DNA of 43,946 nucleotides from Myxococcales bacterium (GCA_023248635.1 JAHFED010000054.1:1-43946), one strand, 5' to 3'; positions 1 through 9,370 are shown, counted from the first letter of the stretch. Made by a program: numbers and translations. The notes: a model not told the origin generated them from the letters alone.

Positions 1-116
1 CCCCGCGTCCGGCTCCGCCGGCGCGGGGGGAGGTCTGCACCAGACCTCCCAGAAGAGCATCCCCGACGGAGCTGAACGAGACCGCTCCGCGGTCGAAGTT
101 CAGCGAGATCGGGGAT
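1..116 (-). repeat. Interspersed ~210-bp hairpin repeat, copy A (cut by window start)
   Basis: Reverse-complement copy of the element also found at 15408, 20711, 42917 and 43818. Read on the minus strand it starts ATCCCCGATCTCG and holds three nested stem-loops: GACCGC/GCGGTC around GGA, GGGAGGTCTG/CAGACCTCCC around GTG, and CCGGC/GCCGG around GGA. The final A of the TGA stop of the upstream minus-strand gene (116-118) is the first base of the repeat. The far half is missing because the window begins here. Confidence 0.9.
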
Positions 117-2854
117 CAGATGCCACACACCCAGACGCCACTGGGTTCGACGCAATGCGCCCCGGCCCCGCAACAGCAACAAGCCCCCGGGCAGGAGTAG
201 AGCTCCTCGGAGGGGCAGCCGTTGGTGTCGACGCAGCACTGCACCTGTGGGCAGTCCTGGGGGCAGTAGGAGGCAGACGTGGAGTCGCCTTCGACGCTGT
301 TGCACACCCCGTCGCCGCAGCTCAGCGGGCAGTCCTGGGGGCACGCCTGCTCACTCTCGCCAGCGGGGCGGTCGCAGATGCCGTCTCCGCACGGAGCCGA
401 CGGCGCCGGTGGGGGCGGAGGCGGTGGTGCGCTGCAGCTCTCCAAGCCCCCGGTGGTGACGGCGACGTCGGGTCGGCCGCAGCTCCCGCAGGTCTCGCCC
501 GTACCTGCCGTCGTCGGCGACACCGAGGCGCTGGCCCGCTCCACCAGGGCTTCCGAGACGGACGCGCGGCTCGGATCGGGAACGGGAGAGTGGGGGCCGC
601 AGGCATCGTCGTGCGCCCCCGAGCCCGGCATCGCCACACGTCGATTCGCTCCCAGTTGATCGAGGCCGAACTCGCGCAAGTAGTCCCGGGGATACTCCCG
701 CACGTAGTGCTCGATGTTCTCGCGACTGGTGGGGTCGGTGGTGCGGTTGAGACCCCATCCGTCAACGACGAAGACGTGCCTCGCTTCGTCTTCGGTCAAA
801 AAGTGAGGAGGTGAGTCCGCGGTGGGACCCGGCACGAACATGGCGCCGGTGTCGCTTGCGACGTTGACCCTGGAAAGATCAATCGCAGTGTCCGGCAGGT
901 CCGACACCAGTGTGAACGCGTGCCCCTTCCAATATCGCCCGTCCAACACGGCGTTCGCATTGCCGCGCACCATCGAAATTTGTTGGGCTCCCTTTCCTCG
1001 ACAATTGTCAAAGACGTGCAGGGCCGTGAACTCTGCGAACTCTCGACAGTTGGCGATGCCGGCCCGGCGATTGGCTGCGTTGGCGATGCGCATCTGCTGA
1101 TCACATGAGGTGCCGCTTTCCAGGGTCCCGATGAGCTCAGCAGCATCCCCGGTCGCCGACGCGCGGAGAATTCGCGTCCCGAAGCTCCCGATGAAGACGC
1201 TGACGGCGGTGATGGTTCCCCCCGCCGTCTCCCCGACCACCCCCCAGGTGCTCTCGGGTGCCGGCCCCTGGTGCGACTCGGCGCTGCCGGAGTTCCCGGC
1301 GCGAAAGGTCCCAGCGGCGCGGACCGCCGCCTGCTCCAGGCACTCGCGAAGGCCTCCCGGGGCCGGGCTGGCGAACCCCGTCAGCTCCGTGGGCGGTGGA
1401 AAGAGGTGCACGGCCCGCGTACCGGCAGATACGAGCGCCGTGGCGAGATCGAGCTCGCTGCCGAGGGCGACGTCGACGAACTCGGCCCGCATCTCAGCGA
1501 AGGCTGCGGCGGGCGTCAGCTGTTCGTCCCACACCGGGAACGCCGCCGATGCCAGCGTGGTGAGCGGCGACAGGTCGATGCGGGGGCCCCCAGAGTTCGT
1601 TGTGAGCGAAGGGGGAAACGCATCGACGAGGCCTCCGGGGGCCGCACGGGCCATTGTCAGGAAAGCGAGGCGACCCGCTGGATCTTCGGGGTCGAGGGCG
1701 GCGAGGTAGACGAGGTCACCGGAGGCAGGACTGGGATCCAGCTCCATCACGAATGCACCAGACCCGTCGGCGATGACCCCTGGGTAGCCTCGACCGTCGC
1801 CGAGGGCCTGGGCGCCGACGAGCGCGCCAGCCATCGGCGTCCCGTCGTAGTTCACGACGACGCCGCTGACCGTGATCGGGTCGTTTTCCGCCGTGAGGGT
1901 GAGCTCGAAGTCGCCGCTCGCGCTCCCGTAGCCGTCGACGACGACGAAATAGGTCTGGCCAGCATCGGCGTGAAAGGAAAGCGCGGAGCGGGTGCCGACG
2001 GCGCTGTCGTCGTTGCAGGCTTGCTCGATTCCGCCGCCCTCGCAGGCGGATTGGGCGTAGAGAACCGTGTCGTAGTTGGTGCCGGTGTGGGCCAGGCTGA
2101 CCGCCAGCGTCCCGCTCGTCGTCGGCCTCACGACGTAGGCCACATCGGGCGCACCGCCGCCGCCGCAGCCGCCGCTGTGCTCACTCCCTGTCCCCACGGT
2201 ACTGCCGAACAGAGACGGGCCGTTGATGAACGCCGTGATGTCCTCCGGATCGGAGCACTCGCTCTCGGTCTGGGTGTCAGGGTCCAACGTCGCTCGCAGC
2301 TCCTGGGTGATGCGCAGCTCGAAGCTGCCCGCGTCGCTGGCGAAGCCGTCGACGACGACGTAGTAGGTCGTGTTGGCCACGGCCTCGATGTCGACGACCG
2401 AGGTGGACCCGACGCTGTCATCGTTGCAGGAGAGCTCGAGGCCACCGCAGCTCGACTGGACGTAAAGGACCGTGTCGAACGCCGTGCCGGTGTTGGCGAG
2501 GCTGAGGGTCATCGGCCCGCTCGTCGTTGGCGTCAGCGCGTAGATCAGGTCGGGGGCCGCGTCACCGCCGCAAGAGCCACCATGCCCATTGGCGGCGTCG
2601 GCCGTGCTGCCGACGAAGGGGTCGCCGTTGACGAAGGCCGAGAGATCGCCTTCGACATCACAGGGCGGGTCGATGCCATCGACGTCATCATCATCGACGT
2701 CATCGACGTCGTCGACGCCGTCAAGGTCGTCATCACGATCGCCGCGGCTGCCGCGGCCCTCGCCGCCCCCACGCGAGAGCGTCAGGCTGCACCCGGGCCC
2801 CAAGACACCAGCGATGAGGAGAGATTGAAAGAGCCGGCTGCGGCAGAACGTCAT
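116..2854 (-). CDS. Large surface (lipo)protein with two PPC-type domains and a possible Cys-His-Asp protease-like module
   Basis: Predicted 912-residue exported protein, probably envelope-attached. The N-terminus is a signal peptide ending GVLGPGC, an imperfect lipobox, followed by an Asp-rich acidic tract. Two related beta-sandwich domains of about 120 residues follow (each with a CNDDS motif and a (Y/F)VVVDG(F/Y) strand), typical of pre-peptidase C-terminal (PPC) domains. Next comes a carboxypeptidase-regulatory-like segment (VSGVVVNYDGTPMAGA). A later region has Cys603 (NCREF), His645 (KGHAF) and Asp698 (VVDGWG), the order of a papain/transglutaminase-like triad; this is inference. The C-terminus has CGDGxC...CPQDC cysteine-rich repeats. 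The ATG at 2854 is preferred over an upstream in-frame TTG because a GGGGGG purine run lies about 7 bases upstream. The gene is divergent from the lipoprotein at 3084. Substrate and function are unknown. Confidence 0.72.
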   Translation of the reverse strand: MTFCRSRLFQSLLIAGVLGPGCSLTLSRGGGEGRGSRGDRDDDLDGVDDVDDVDDDDVDGIDPPCDVEGDLSAFVNGDPFVGSTADAANGHGGSCGGDAAPDLIYALTPTTSGPMTLSLANTGTAFDTVLYVQSSCGGLELSCNDDSVGSTSVVDIEAVANTTYYVVVDGFASDAGSFELRITQELRATLDPDTQTESECSDPEDITAFINGPSLFGSTVGTGSEHSGGCGGGGAPDVAYVVRPTTSGTLAVSLAHTGTNYDTVLYAQSACEGGGIEQACNDDSAVGTRSALSFHADAGQTYFVVVDGYGSASGDFELTLTAENDPITVSGVVVNYDGTPMAGALVGAQALGDGRGYPGVIADGSGAFVMELDPSPASGDLVYLAALDPEDPAGRLAFLTMARAAPGGLVDAFPPSLTTNSGGPRIDLSPLTTLASAAFPVWDEQLTPAAAFAEMRAEFVDVALGSELDLATALVSAGTRAVHLFPPPTELTGFASPAPGGLRECLEQAAVRAAGTFRAGNSGSAESHQGPAPESTWGVVGETAGGTITAVSVFIGSFGTRILRASATGDAAELIGTLESGTSCDQQMRIANAANRRAGIANCREFAEFTALHVFDNCRGKGAQQISMVRGNANAVLDGRYWKGHAFTLVSDLPDTAIDLSRVNVASDTGAMFVPGPTADSPPHFLTEDEARHVFVVDGWGLNRTTDPTSRENIEHYVREYPRDYLREFGLDQLGANRRVAMPGSGAHDDACGPHSPVPDPSRASVSEALVERASASVSPTTAGTGETCGSCGRPDVAVTTGGLESCSAPPPPPPPAPSAPCGDGICDRPAGESEQACPQDCPLSCGDGVCNSVEGDSTSASYCPQDCPQVQCCVDTNGCPSEELYSCPGACCCCGAGAHCVEPSGVWVCGI

Positions 2855-3083
2855 AAGCAAGCCCCCTAGCCGCAGGATCGTTCAGTTGGGGGCGTCACGA
2901 TCAGAACGCGGCCCGCTGTCTCGTCGCGGGCCACCTGGCATCGGCACAGCCGTGCGGAGTCGACCGGCACTGCGTTGACCTTCGTCGGCAACGCCTCGGT
3001 CCTGTTTTCGTCAGCAGGGGGCGTGAGAATCGTTGTTGGCTATCCTGGATCCGGACGTGTGCGCCTGCGCTGCGGAGGAAGAG
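2855..3083. promoter_or_regulatory. Divergent intergenic region between two lipoprotein genes
   Basis: This 229-base gap lies between the start of the minus-strand gene (2854) and the plus-strand gene (3084), so it must hold both promoters. A GGAGG ribosome-binding site sits at 3074-3078. I could not identify convincing -35/-10 boxes. Confidence 0.5.
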
Positions 3084-5768
3084 ATGCGTACCTGGCCCGG
3101 ACTCCTGGTGCTCGCGGCCTCCGCGTCGCTCGCGGGTTGCCGAGGTTGCCTGGAGCCTGCCGTGCGAGCGGTGGCCGCCGAAGGGGAAGGTGAGGATGTC
3201 GACAGCGACAACGACGGGATTCCCGACGCCATCGAGGACAGCGACAGCGACGGCTTCGTCGACGCCGACGAGACCGACCCCCTCGACCCCGACTCCGACG
3301 ACGATGGCATCGAAGACGGCGTCGAGGATCGCGATCAGGATGGTGTCGTCGACGCCGACGAAAGCGATCCGCGCGATCCCGACAGCGACGACGACGGCCT
3401 CGAAGATGGCGTGGAAGACAGCGACCACGACGGCGTCGTCGACCTCGAGGAGACGGATCCGCTGAAGCCCGACAGCGACGGCGACGGCGTTTACGACGGC
3501 ATCGAGGACAAAGACCGCGACGGCGACGTCGACCCCGATGAGTCGGACCCAAACGATGCCGATAGCGACGACGACGGCACCCCCGATGGCGAGGAGAAGC
3601 TCGACTGCGGGGCCGCGAGGGTCGCGTCCCTGGGCGCCAACAACGGCGACACCACTGGCGGCGCTGCGATCCGTGACGACGTCTTCGACGCCGCCTCGGG
3701 TTTGCCCTGCGTGTCGCTCGCCGCGCCGGTGGAGCTGTGGACCTACACCCCCACGCAGCCAGGTACGGTGATGTTCACCGTCGCTCCCACCAACGGCGAC
3801 CGTCTCGGGGTGCTGATCCGTGGCCCCGACTGCAACACGGACATCAACCAGACCTGCACCTATGACGACAGCGAGGACGATCAGGGCAGCATCGCGGTCG
3901 GCGCGGAGCCAGGGGAGGCGATCAGCCTCATCATCGGCGGCTTGGAGAGCGTCGACGTCGGCGCCTACGTGCTCACGGTGGAAGAGTCCTCGCGCACCTG
4001 CGCCAGTGGAAGGCCGATGTCCTTCACCCAGGACACGGCGACGGCCATCACCGACAGCGGGACGGCCGGCAGCACCATCTCCGTCGGCAAGGTCGCCACC
4101 GTGAACGACGTCGGAGCCACCCTCAACTCCCTGACCTACAGCTCCACCGGGGATCTGACGGTGAGCCTTCTCTCCCCCGCCGGCACGGTGGTGAACCTGT
4201 CCAGCGGCAACGGCGATGGCGGAGACAACATGCTCGCCACGGAATTCAGCGACGCCTGCCTCGAGCCCTTCGCCTCGCAGGGGGAGGGCGATGCACCGTT
4301 CACTGGGTGCTTCACACCGGAAACGCCCTTGGCGGCCTTGGCCGGCGAAGAGGCCAACGGCGACTGGACCCTGGGCGTGGACGGCGCCGCCGCCGCCGGC
4401 TCCCTCGACAGCTGGACCCTCGACCTTTGCGTCGCGAACGAGCGACGGCTCGCGGGCTGTGGCTTCGGCGTCCCCGCCTGCTCCGAGGAAGGGCAATGCC
4501 AGGCCTACGCCAACCAGAACCTGCCTGTCGGAACCGGAGGCAGCTGCGTGACGGGCTGTTGTGTGTTCGCCGCCGAGGGCGAGGGCGAAGGTGAGGGTGG
4601 AGGCGAAGGCGAGGGAGGCGAAGGCGAGGGGGGAGGCGAAGGCGAGGGCGGCGGCGAAGGCGAGGGTGGAGGCGAAGGCGAGGGCGGCGGCGAAGGCGAG
4701 GGTGGAGGCGAAGGCGAAGGCGAAAGCGTGGGCTGCCAGGACGGCGTCGAAGTGGTCGACGGCGAGGAAACGGGCTCCTTCAATTCCCTTGCCCTAGATG
4801 CGGAGGGGAGGCTGCACGTCGCCTACGCGGATGCGTCGGCGCCCCTGGGCTACGCGCGCCAGGGTGTCGACGGGAGGTGGACCCTGGAGACGGTGGACGG
4901 GGCGAGCGTCAATGGGCACCCAGCGATCGCCGTTGGTGGGGGGGCCAGCCCAGAGGTGCACGTGGTCTATCCCGGCCCGGGCGGCGGTCTCGCCCATCGG
5001 GTGCGCAACCCGGTGACCGGGATCTGGACGGAGCCCGAGGGCGCTCTACCAGAGGTCTCGCTGACCCGGGTGCGCGCCCTGGCGATCGACAACGACGGCG
5101 GCTTGCATCTGCTCTACACCGACTCGGAGGTCGACGTCGGCATCGTGTCGACCTACGCGTTCAAGCCGCGCGGAGGCGACTGGGCCAGCAGCGAGCGGGT
5201 GGCGGTGTTGGCGCAACCCGGCGTGTTCTACACGGGCGAAGAGTCGATGGCCCTCGACCGCTTCGGCGCGCCCCACGTCGCCTACCAGGACGACCTCGAC
5301 GGCAACCTCGACGATTTGGGCTACGCCTTCCGCGACGACGGCATCTGGATCAGAGAGATCGTGGCCAGCGAGGGGTCCGTCGGTGGCCACAACGCGATCG
5401 CCGTGGATCAAGGCGGCACAGTGCACATCGCCTATACCGACGACGCGGTCTTCGGTCTTCGGCACGCGCGCCTCAACCCCGACTCTGCTGTTTGGATCAC
5501 GCTGCCGCTGGACAGCGCCGGCAACCCCGACGTGGTGGCGCTGACGGTGGGCGCGAACAACGTCGTCCGGGCGGCGTATCGCACCCGGGAATTCTGCCGT
5601 CTGCGCACCGCGACGTTCACCGGCACGGCTTGGGCCCCCGAGCTGGTCGACGATGACCACTGTGCCGTGGGCGAGGTCTCCGTCGTCGTCGACGCCGCCT
5701 TTGCGGCCCACATCGTGTTCCACGGTTTGAATGGCGGCGACCTGCTGCATGCGACGGTCTGCCCCTGA
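3084..5768 (+). CDS. Lipoprotein with TSP3 calcium-binding repeats, P-domain, Gly-Glu linker and beta-propeller
   Basis: Predicted 894-residue lipoprotein. The start is chosen at MRTWPG, six bases after GGAGG, giving a signal peptide with a good lipobox (SLAGC). Directly after it come about five thrombospondin type-3-like repeats (DSDxDGxxDxxE pattern), which in known families bind calcium. A PPC-like beta-sandwich and a proprotein-convertase P-domain-like segment follow (TSLTY-type strand, NGDWTL, GSLDSWTLDLC). A Cys-rich patch leads into a roughly 50-residue (GEGE/GGGEGE) stretch, then a C-terminal beta-propeller with repeated LHVAY/VHIAYTD strands resembling BNR/Kelch-like repeats. No catalytic residues are recognised, so an adhesive or scaffolding surface role is inferred. 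The TGA stop lies in the first bases of a short hairpin repeat. Confidence 0.85.
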   Translation: MRTWPGLLVLAASASLAGCRGCLEPAVRAVAAEGEGEDVDSDNDGIPDAIEDSDSDGFVDADETDPLDPDSDDDGIEDGVEDRDQDGVVDADESDPRDPDSDDDGLEDGVEDSDHDGVVDLEETDPLKPDSDGDGVYDGIEDKDRDGDVDPDESDPNDADSDDDGTPDGEEKLDCGAARVASLGANNGDTTGGAAIRDDVFDAASGLPCVSLAAPVELWTYTPTQPGTVMFTVAPTNGDRLGVLIRGPDCNTDINQTCTYDDSEDDQGSIAVGAEPGEAISLIIGGLESVDVGAYVLTVEESSRTCASGRPMSFTQDTATAITDSGTAGSTISVGKVATVNDVGATLNSLTYSSTGDLTVSLLSPAGTVVNLSSGNGDGGDNMLATEFSDACLEPFASQGEGDAPFTGCFTPETPLAALAGEEANGDWTLGVDGAAAAGSLDSWTLDLCVANERRLAGCGFGVPACSEEGQCQAYANQNLPVGTGGSCVTGCCVFAAEGEGEGEGGGEGEGGEGEGGGEGEGGGEGEGGGEGEGGGEGEGGGEGEGESVGCQDGVEVVDGEETGSFNSLALDAEGRLHVAYADASAPLGYARQGVDGRWTLETVDGASVNGHPAIAVGGGASPEVHVVYPGPGGGLAHRVRNPVTGIWTEPEGALPEVSLTRVRALAIDNDGGLHLLYTDSEVDVGIVSTYAFKPRGGDWASSERVAVLAQPGVFYTGEESMALDRFGAPHVAYQDDLDGNLDDLGYAFRDDGIWIREIVASEGSVGGHNAIAVDQGGTVHIAYTDDAVFGLRHARLNPDSAVWITLPLDSAGNPDVVALTVGANNVVRAAYRTREFCRLRTATFTGTAWAPELVDDDHCAVGEVSVVVDAAFAAHIVFHGLNGGDLLHATVCP
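4573..4728 (+). repeat. In-gene low-complexity tract encoding (Gly-Glu)n
   Basis: Imperfect hexa/dodecanucleotide repeats of the GGCGAGGGCGAA type encode the Gly-Glu linker of the TSP3 lipoprotein. Similar tracts lie in two other lipoproteins of the window (32229-32485 and 35722-35988). The tract length is likely to vary by slippage. Confidence 0.85.
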
Positions 5769-5780
5769 ACGTCAAAACTC

Positions 5781-5850
5781 CAAGACGCGCCAGCGTCTTG
5801 AACATCCAAACTTCAAGACGCGCCAGCGTCTTGAACATCCAAACTTCAAG
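5781..5850. repeat. 33-bp-period GCCA-loop hairpin repeat, two perfect units
   Basis: Two perfect 20-base hairpins, stem CAAGACGC/GCGTCTTG and loop GCCA, lie at 5781-5800 and 5814-5833. Each is followed by the spacer AACATCCAAACTT. The stop codon of the upstream gene (5766-5768) occupies the TGA of a degenerate TTGAAC spacer. A third imperfect unit with the loop in reverse (TGGC) lies at 5961-5980. The array sits between the 3' ends of two convergent genes, so it may act as a bidirectional terminator, but there is no T-tract. Confidence 0.85.
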
Positions 5851-5960
5851 CTCGACCCGAGGGCAAGGGGGTGGGAGGGGCAGCAGCGACGTGCGCACCA
5901 CCCTTCTCTGTGACCCCGCTTCCGCCTCAGGCGAAGCGACCGCTTGCAGCATCGGAACTT

Positions 5961-5980
5961 CAAGCCGCTGGCGTGTCTTG
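5961..5980. repeat. Degenerate GCCA-loop hairpin next to the kinase 3' end
   Basis: CAAGCCGC and GTGTCTTG pair imperfectly around a TGGC loop, preceded by AACTT as in the neighbouring units. It lies 8 bases beyond the stop codon of the kinase gene (5988) and is probably its 3' hairpin. Confidence 0.55.
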
Positions 5981-5987
5981 ATGCGGC

Positions 5988-7883
5988 TCAGGGGGACAGG
6001 ATGCGCGCCAGGTTGCCAGTGGCCCACAAGATCACCGCCAGCACGACGAGCCCACAGAGACCGCCGAAGACGAGCATGGCCAACTTGAGCCCGAGGCCGG
6101 GACCCGTCGGAGCAGGCAGCGGCGGCAGATCGGCGGGCTGCAGCGGCGTCAGGACGAAGGCGGGCGGAGCTTCCATGGGCTCCAGCACGAGGTCCGGGGG
6201 CGCTGGCGCAGGTGGTGCTGGCTCTGGTGGACGGGTGGGGCGCGGAAAGCGGGGCACCGACTCCAGCGGCGGGGGCGGCATGTCGCTTCCGCCGAGCGTG
6301 CGGGTGTCGAAGGCGGCGGCGGCGGCGTCCATGCTGGCTTGGAAGCGCCGGGCCTCGGTGGGTTGGGGAGCAGGCAGCGGCGGCAACACCGCAGCGGGAG
6401 CCGCCGCCGGCGCCGTGATGACGGCCGAGTCGAGGTCGTCGCCTTCAGAGACTGCAGCCACGATGGCGTCGAGCCCAGCAAGGGAGGGGACGCTGGTGCC
6501 TGGCGCGGCGGATTGCAGGGTGGCGACGTTGTCGGAGTCGGGACGCGGGGCCAGGGTGCGCAGGTCCATGTCTTCGTTGGTCAAATCGCCAGAGTCGCTG
6601 GACGGACCCGACCCCGACATCGGCAGCGCCATGGACCGCAGGTGGGCGGGACCCGCCGACGGCTTCGGCCGCGCGTTCTGCATGGTGATGGGCTCAGGGG
6701 AGTCCAAGGGGGCGACGATGTTTGTGCGGTCTTCGTCTTCGACGTCGACCTCGATGGGGGCTGGGGCTGGGGCCGGCACGAGGCCGGCGGGTCGCGCAGA
6801 CGCCGGCGGCCGCGCCCAACTGTCGGTCCCCGCCCTCGACGTCGACGCCACCGGGGCCGGGGCTTCCGCCAGCATCTTGTCGATGCGGTGGCGCACCGGG
6901 TCTTTGTCGGCGGGGAACAAGATGCGCATGAACTGCGACAGCTGCACGCCGCCGAGGGGGCGTCCCGTCGACTGCAGGTAAGCCTCGAGGGCGATGCGCA
7001 CCTCGCCGGCGGAGCGGTAGCGCTTGTCGCGATCCTGGGCGAGGGCCTTGAGACAGATGGCATCGAGGGGTTCGGGCACCCGCGGGTTCACTTCGCGAGG
7101 CGGGATGGGGGGCTTCAGGCTGCGCTCGAAGATCTCCATGGGGTTGGTCCCCGAAAACGCGGGCCGCCCAGACAAAAACAGGTAGAGGGTGGCGCCGACG
7201 GCGAAGACGTCGGCGCGGGCGTCGACGGGCTTGCCCAAGATGGCCTCGGGGGCCACATACCCAAGCTTGCCTTTGATCTGCCCGGCCTGGGTCTTGATCA
7301 AGTTGTCAGAGGCCTTGGCGATGCCGAAGTCGACGACCTTCACCTGCCCTTCAAAGGTGATGAGGATGTTCTCCGGGGACATGTCGCGGTGCACGAGGTC
7401 GAGGCTCTTGTTGCCCTCGCCCTTGAGGTTGTGGGCGTGGTCGAGGCCGGCGCAGGCGTCGGCGATGATGCGGGCGGTGACGTCGAAGGGCACGGCCTTG
7501 TTGTGCGACCGGCAGGCGCGACCCACCTGCAGCATGTCGCGGCCGTCGAGGTACTCCATGGCCAGAAACCAGTCGCGCCCGCCCCCCTGCGCCACAGGCC
7601 TGGGCTCGTCGCCGAGGTCGAAGATCTGCACCACGTTGGGGTGGTTGATCATGGCCGCGAGGCGCGCCTCGTTGACGAACATGCCGACGAAGTCGCTGTC
7701 GTTGGCGAGGTGGGGGCGCACGCGTTTGATGACGACGAGCTTCTGGTAGCCCGCGGGTCCGACCTGGCGCGCCAGATAGACCTCCGCCATGCCCCCCTGG
7801 GCGAGCTTGCCCACGACGGAATAGCGGCGCAGCACTTGCGTGCCTGCCGGTAATTCCCCATCCGTCGACTCGGCCGCCACCAT
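5988..7883 (-). CDS. Transmembrane serine/threonine protein kinase
   Basis: Hanks-type kinase of about 631 residues. The kinase domain is N-terminal: glycine loop GKLAQGGMAEVY, ATP-binding Lys53 (VVIKR), catalytic Asp167 (HRDMSPEN), metal-binding DFG at 185 and an APE-type end (VAPEAI). A long Pro/Ala-rich linker leads to one hydrophobic segment near the C-terminus (AMLVFGGLCGLVVLAVILWA), leaving only a short tail outside, so the kinase domain is cytoplasmic. The start at 7883 puts the kinase fold at the N-terminus; an upstream ATG at 7991 is possible but would overlap the divergent gene's start codon. An FHA protein, the usual reader of phosphothreonine, is encoded 1.6 kb away at 9461. Confidence 0.88.
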   Translation of the reverse strand: MVAAESTDGELPAGTQVLRRYSVVGKLAQGGMAEVYLARQVGPAGYQKLVVIKRVRPHLANDSDFVGMFVNEARLAAMINHPNVVQIFDLGDEPRPVAQGGGRDWFLAMEYLDGRDMLQVGRACRSHNKAVPFDVTARIIADACAGLDHAHNLKGEGNKSLDLVHRDMSPENILITFEGQVKVVDFGIAKASDNLIKTQAGQIKGKLGYVAPEAILGKPVDARADVFAVGATLYLFLSGRPAFSGTNPMEIFERSLKPPIPPREVNPRVPEPLDAICLKALAQDRDKRYRSAGEVRIALEAYLQSTGRPLGGVQLSQFMRILFPADKDPVRHRIDKMLAEAPAPVASTSRAGTDSWARPPASARPAGLVPAPAPAPIEVDVEDEDRTNIVAPLDSPEPITMQNARPKPSAGPAHLRSMALPMSGSGPSSDSGDLTNEDMDLRTLAPRPDSDNVATLQSAAPGTSVPSLAGLDAIVAAVSEGDDLDSAVITAPAAAPAAVLPPLPAPQPTEARRFQASMDAAAAAFDTRTLGGSDMPPPPLESVPRFPRPTRPPEPAPPAPAPPDLVLEPMEAPPAFVLTPLQPADLPPLPAPTGPGLGLKLAMLVFGGLCGLVVLAVILWATGNLARILSP

Positions 7884-7989
7884 TCCAGCGCACACTAGCC
7901 CCTCGAGGTCCCCAGGTTCAAAAAGCGCGACCGGGGCCACTCCCTGGGGCGCCTTGTCTTTTGCGCTCGGCTTGGCCACAGCAGGCGTC

Positions 7990-9345
7990 ATGCCTCTTCC
8001 CACCAAGCTCTTGATTGCGAACCGCGGTGAGATCGCCCGGCGGATCAACCGCACCGCGCGCCGCCTCGACATCGCCACCGTCGCCGTCTTCTCCGACGCC
8101 GACGCCACCGCGCCTTTCGTGGGGGAAGCGAGCGAGGCGCTGCGCATCGGCCCGGCCCCCCCGCGGGACAGCTACGCCAACGTCGACGCCATCGTCGCCG
8201 CGCTCAAGGCCTCGGGGGCGACCGCGCTGCATCCTGGCTACGGCTTCTTGTCTGAGAGCGAGAGCCTGGTCGCTGCCTGCGAGGCGCAGGGGGTGGCCTT
8301 CGTCGGTCCCAGCGTCGCCGCCATGCGGGCGATGGCCGGCAAGATCGAGAGCAAGATCACCATGGTCGCCGCGGGGGTACCGGTGGTGCCCGGCCCGATC
8401 ACGGCGCTGGCGACCGCAGACGACGCCGTCGCTGCTGCTGAGGCTGCGGGCTGGCCGGTGATGCTCAAGGCTTCGGCGGGCGGCGGCGGCATCGGCATGG
8501 CCAAGTGCCGAAACGAAAAACAGCTGCGCGGGGCCTTCGACGACGCCCGCAAGAAAGGGGAGCTGTTTTTCGGCTCCTCCCGGGTCTTTGTCGAGAAGTG
8601 CATCGAGAAACCTCACCACATCGAGGTGCAAATCCTCGCCGACCACCACGGCAACGTGCACCACCTCTTCGAGCGCGAATGCTCGGTGCAGCGGCGCAAC
8701 CAAAAGGTCCTCGAGGAGACGCCGTCGCCGCTGGTGGAGCGCTTTCCCGGCATGCGTGAGCGCTTGTGCGAGGCCGCCGTGCGCGCCGCCAAGGCCGTCG
8801 GCTACACCAACGCCGGCACCGTCGAATTCGTCGGCGCGCAAGACGGCAGCTTCTTCTTTCTCGAGATGAACACGCGCTTGCAGGTGGAGCATCCGATCAC
8901 CGAGATGACCACCGGCGTCGACCTCGTCGAGCTCCAGCTCCGGGTGGCCGCTGGGGAGCGCCTCGACACCCTGCCCCTGCACAGACAGGGGCACGCCATC
9001 GAGCTGCGGGTGTGCGCCGAAGACCCCGACAAGCGCTTCTTTCCCTCGCCCGGGAGCATCACCGAGGCCTCGTGGCCCGCAGGCCCCGGAATCCGCGTCG
9101 ACGCCGGCGTCGAAACCGGATCGGTGGTGCCGCCCTTCTACGATTCCCTGCTGGCCAAGATGATCGGGCATGGGTCGTCGCGTTCCGAGGCTATCTCTCG
9201 CCTGCTGGGGGCTCTGGAGCAGACCCGCATCACCGGCGTCAAAACCAACCTCGAGATGCACAAGAAAGTGCTCGCCAACGCAGCCTTCGGCGCCGGCGAC
9301 ACCGACACGGGCTTCCTGGAGACCCAGCTCGGGCTGAAGAGCTGA
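7990..9345 (+). CDS. accC: Biotin carboxylase subunit of an acyl-CoA carboxylase
   Basis: A 451-residue ATP-grasp enzyme that carboxylates biotin on its carrier protein using ATP and bicarbonate, as in acetyl-, propionyl- or methylcrotonyl-CoA carboxylase. Visible hallmarks are the N-terminal KLLIANRGEIARR, ATP-binding KASAGGGGIGM, EVQILAD and the catalytic loop EMNTRLQVEHPITEMTTG. The length equals that of single-domain AccC, and no biotinyl-carrier domain (AMKM) is fused. No carrier or carboxyltransferase gene lies nearby, so the partner and acyl substrate are unknown and the symbol is by family only. The ATG at 7990 fits the conserved N-terminus exactly. Confidence 0.92.
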   Translation: MPLPTKLLIANRGEIARRINRTARRLDIATVAVFSDADATAPFVGEASEALRIGPAPPRDSYANVDAIVAALKASGATALHPGYGFLSESESLVAACEAQGVAFVGPSVAAMRAMAGKIESKITMVAAGVPVVPGPITALATADDAVAAAEAAGWPVMLKASAGGGGIGMAKCRNEKQLRGAFDDARKKGELFFGSSRVFVEKCIEKPHHIEVQILADHHGNVHHLFERECSVQRRNQKVLEETPSPLVERFPGMRERLCEAAVRAAKAVGYTNAGTVEFVGAQDGSFFFLEMNTRLQVEHPITEMTTGVDLVELQLRVAAGERLDTLPLHRQGHAIELRVCAEDPDKRFFPSPGSITEASWPAGPGIRVDAGVETGSVVPPFYDSLLAKMIGHGSSRSEAISRLLGALEQTRITGVKTNLEMHKKVLANAAFGAGDTDTGFLETQLGLKS

Positions 9346-9370
9346 CCCGGATGAGGTGCGGCGGCCGCAA

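Noticed and set aside
2901-4496. 531-codon minus-strand frame opposite the TSP3 lipoprotein
   Set aside because: It is a mirror of GAC/GTC-rich codons on the other strand and shows no domain or ribosome-binding site.
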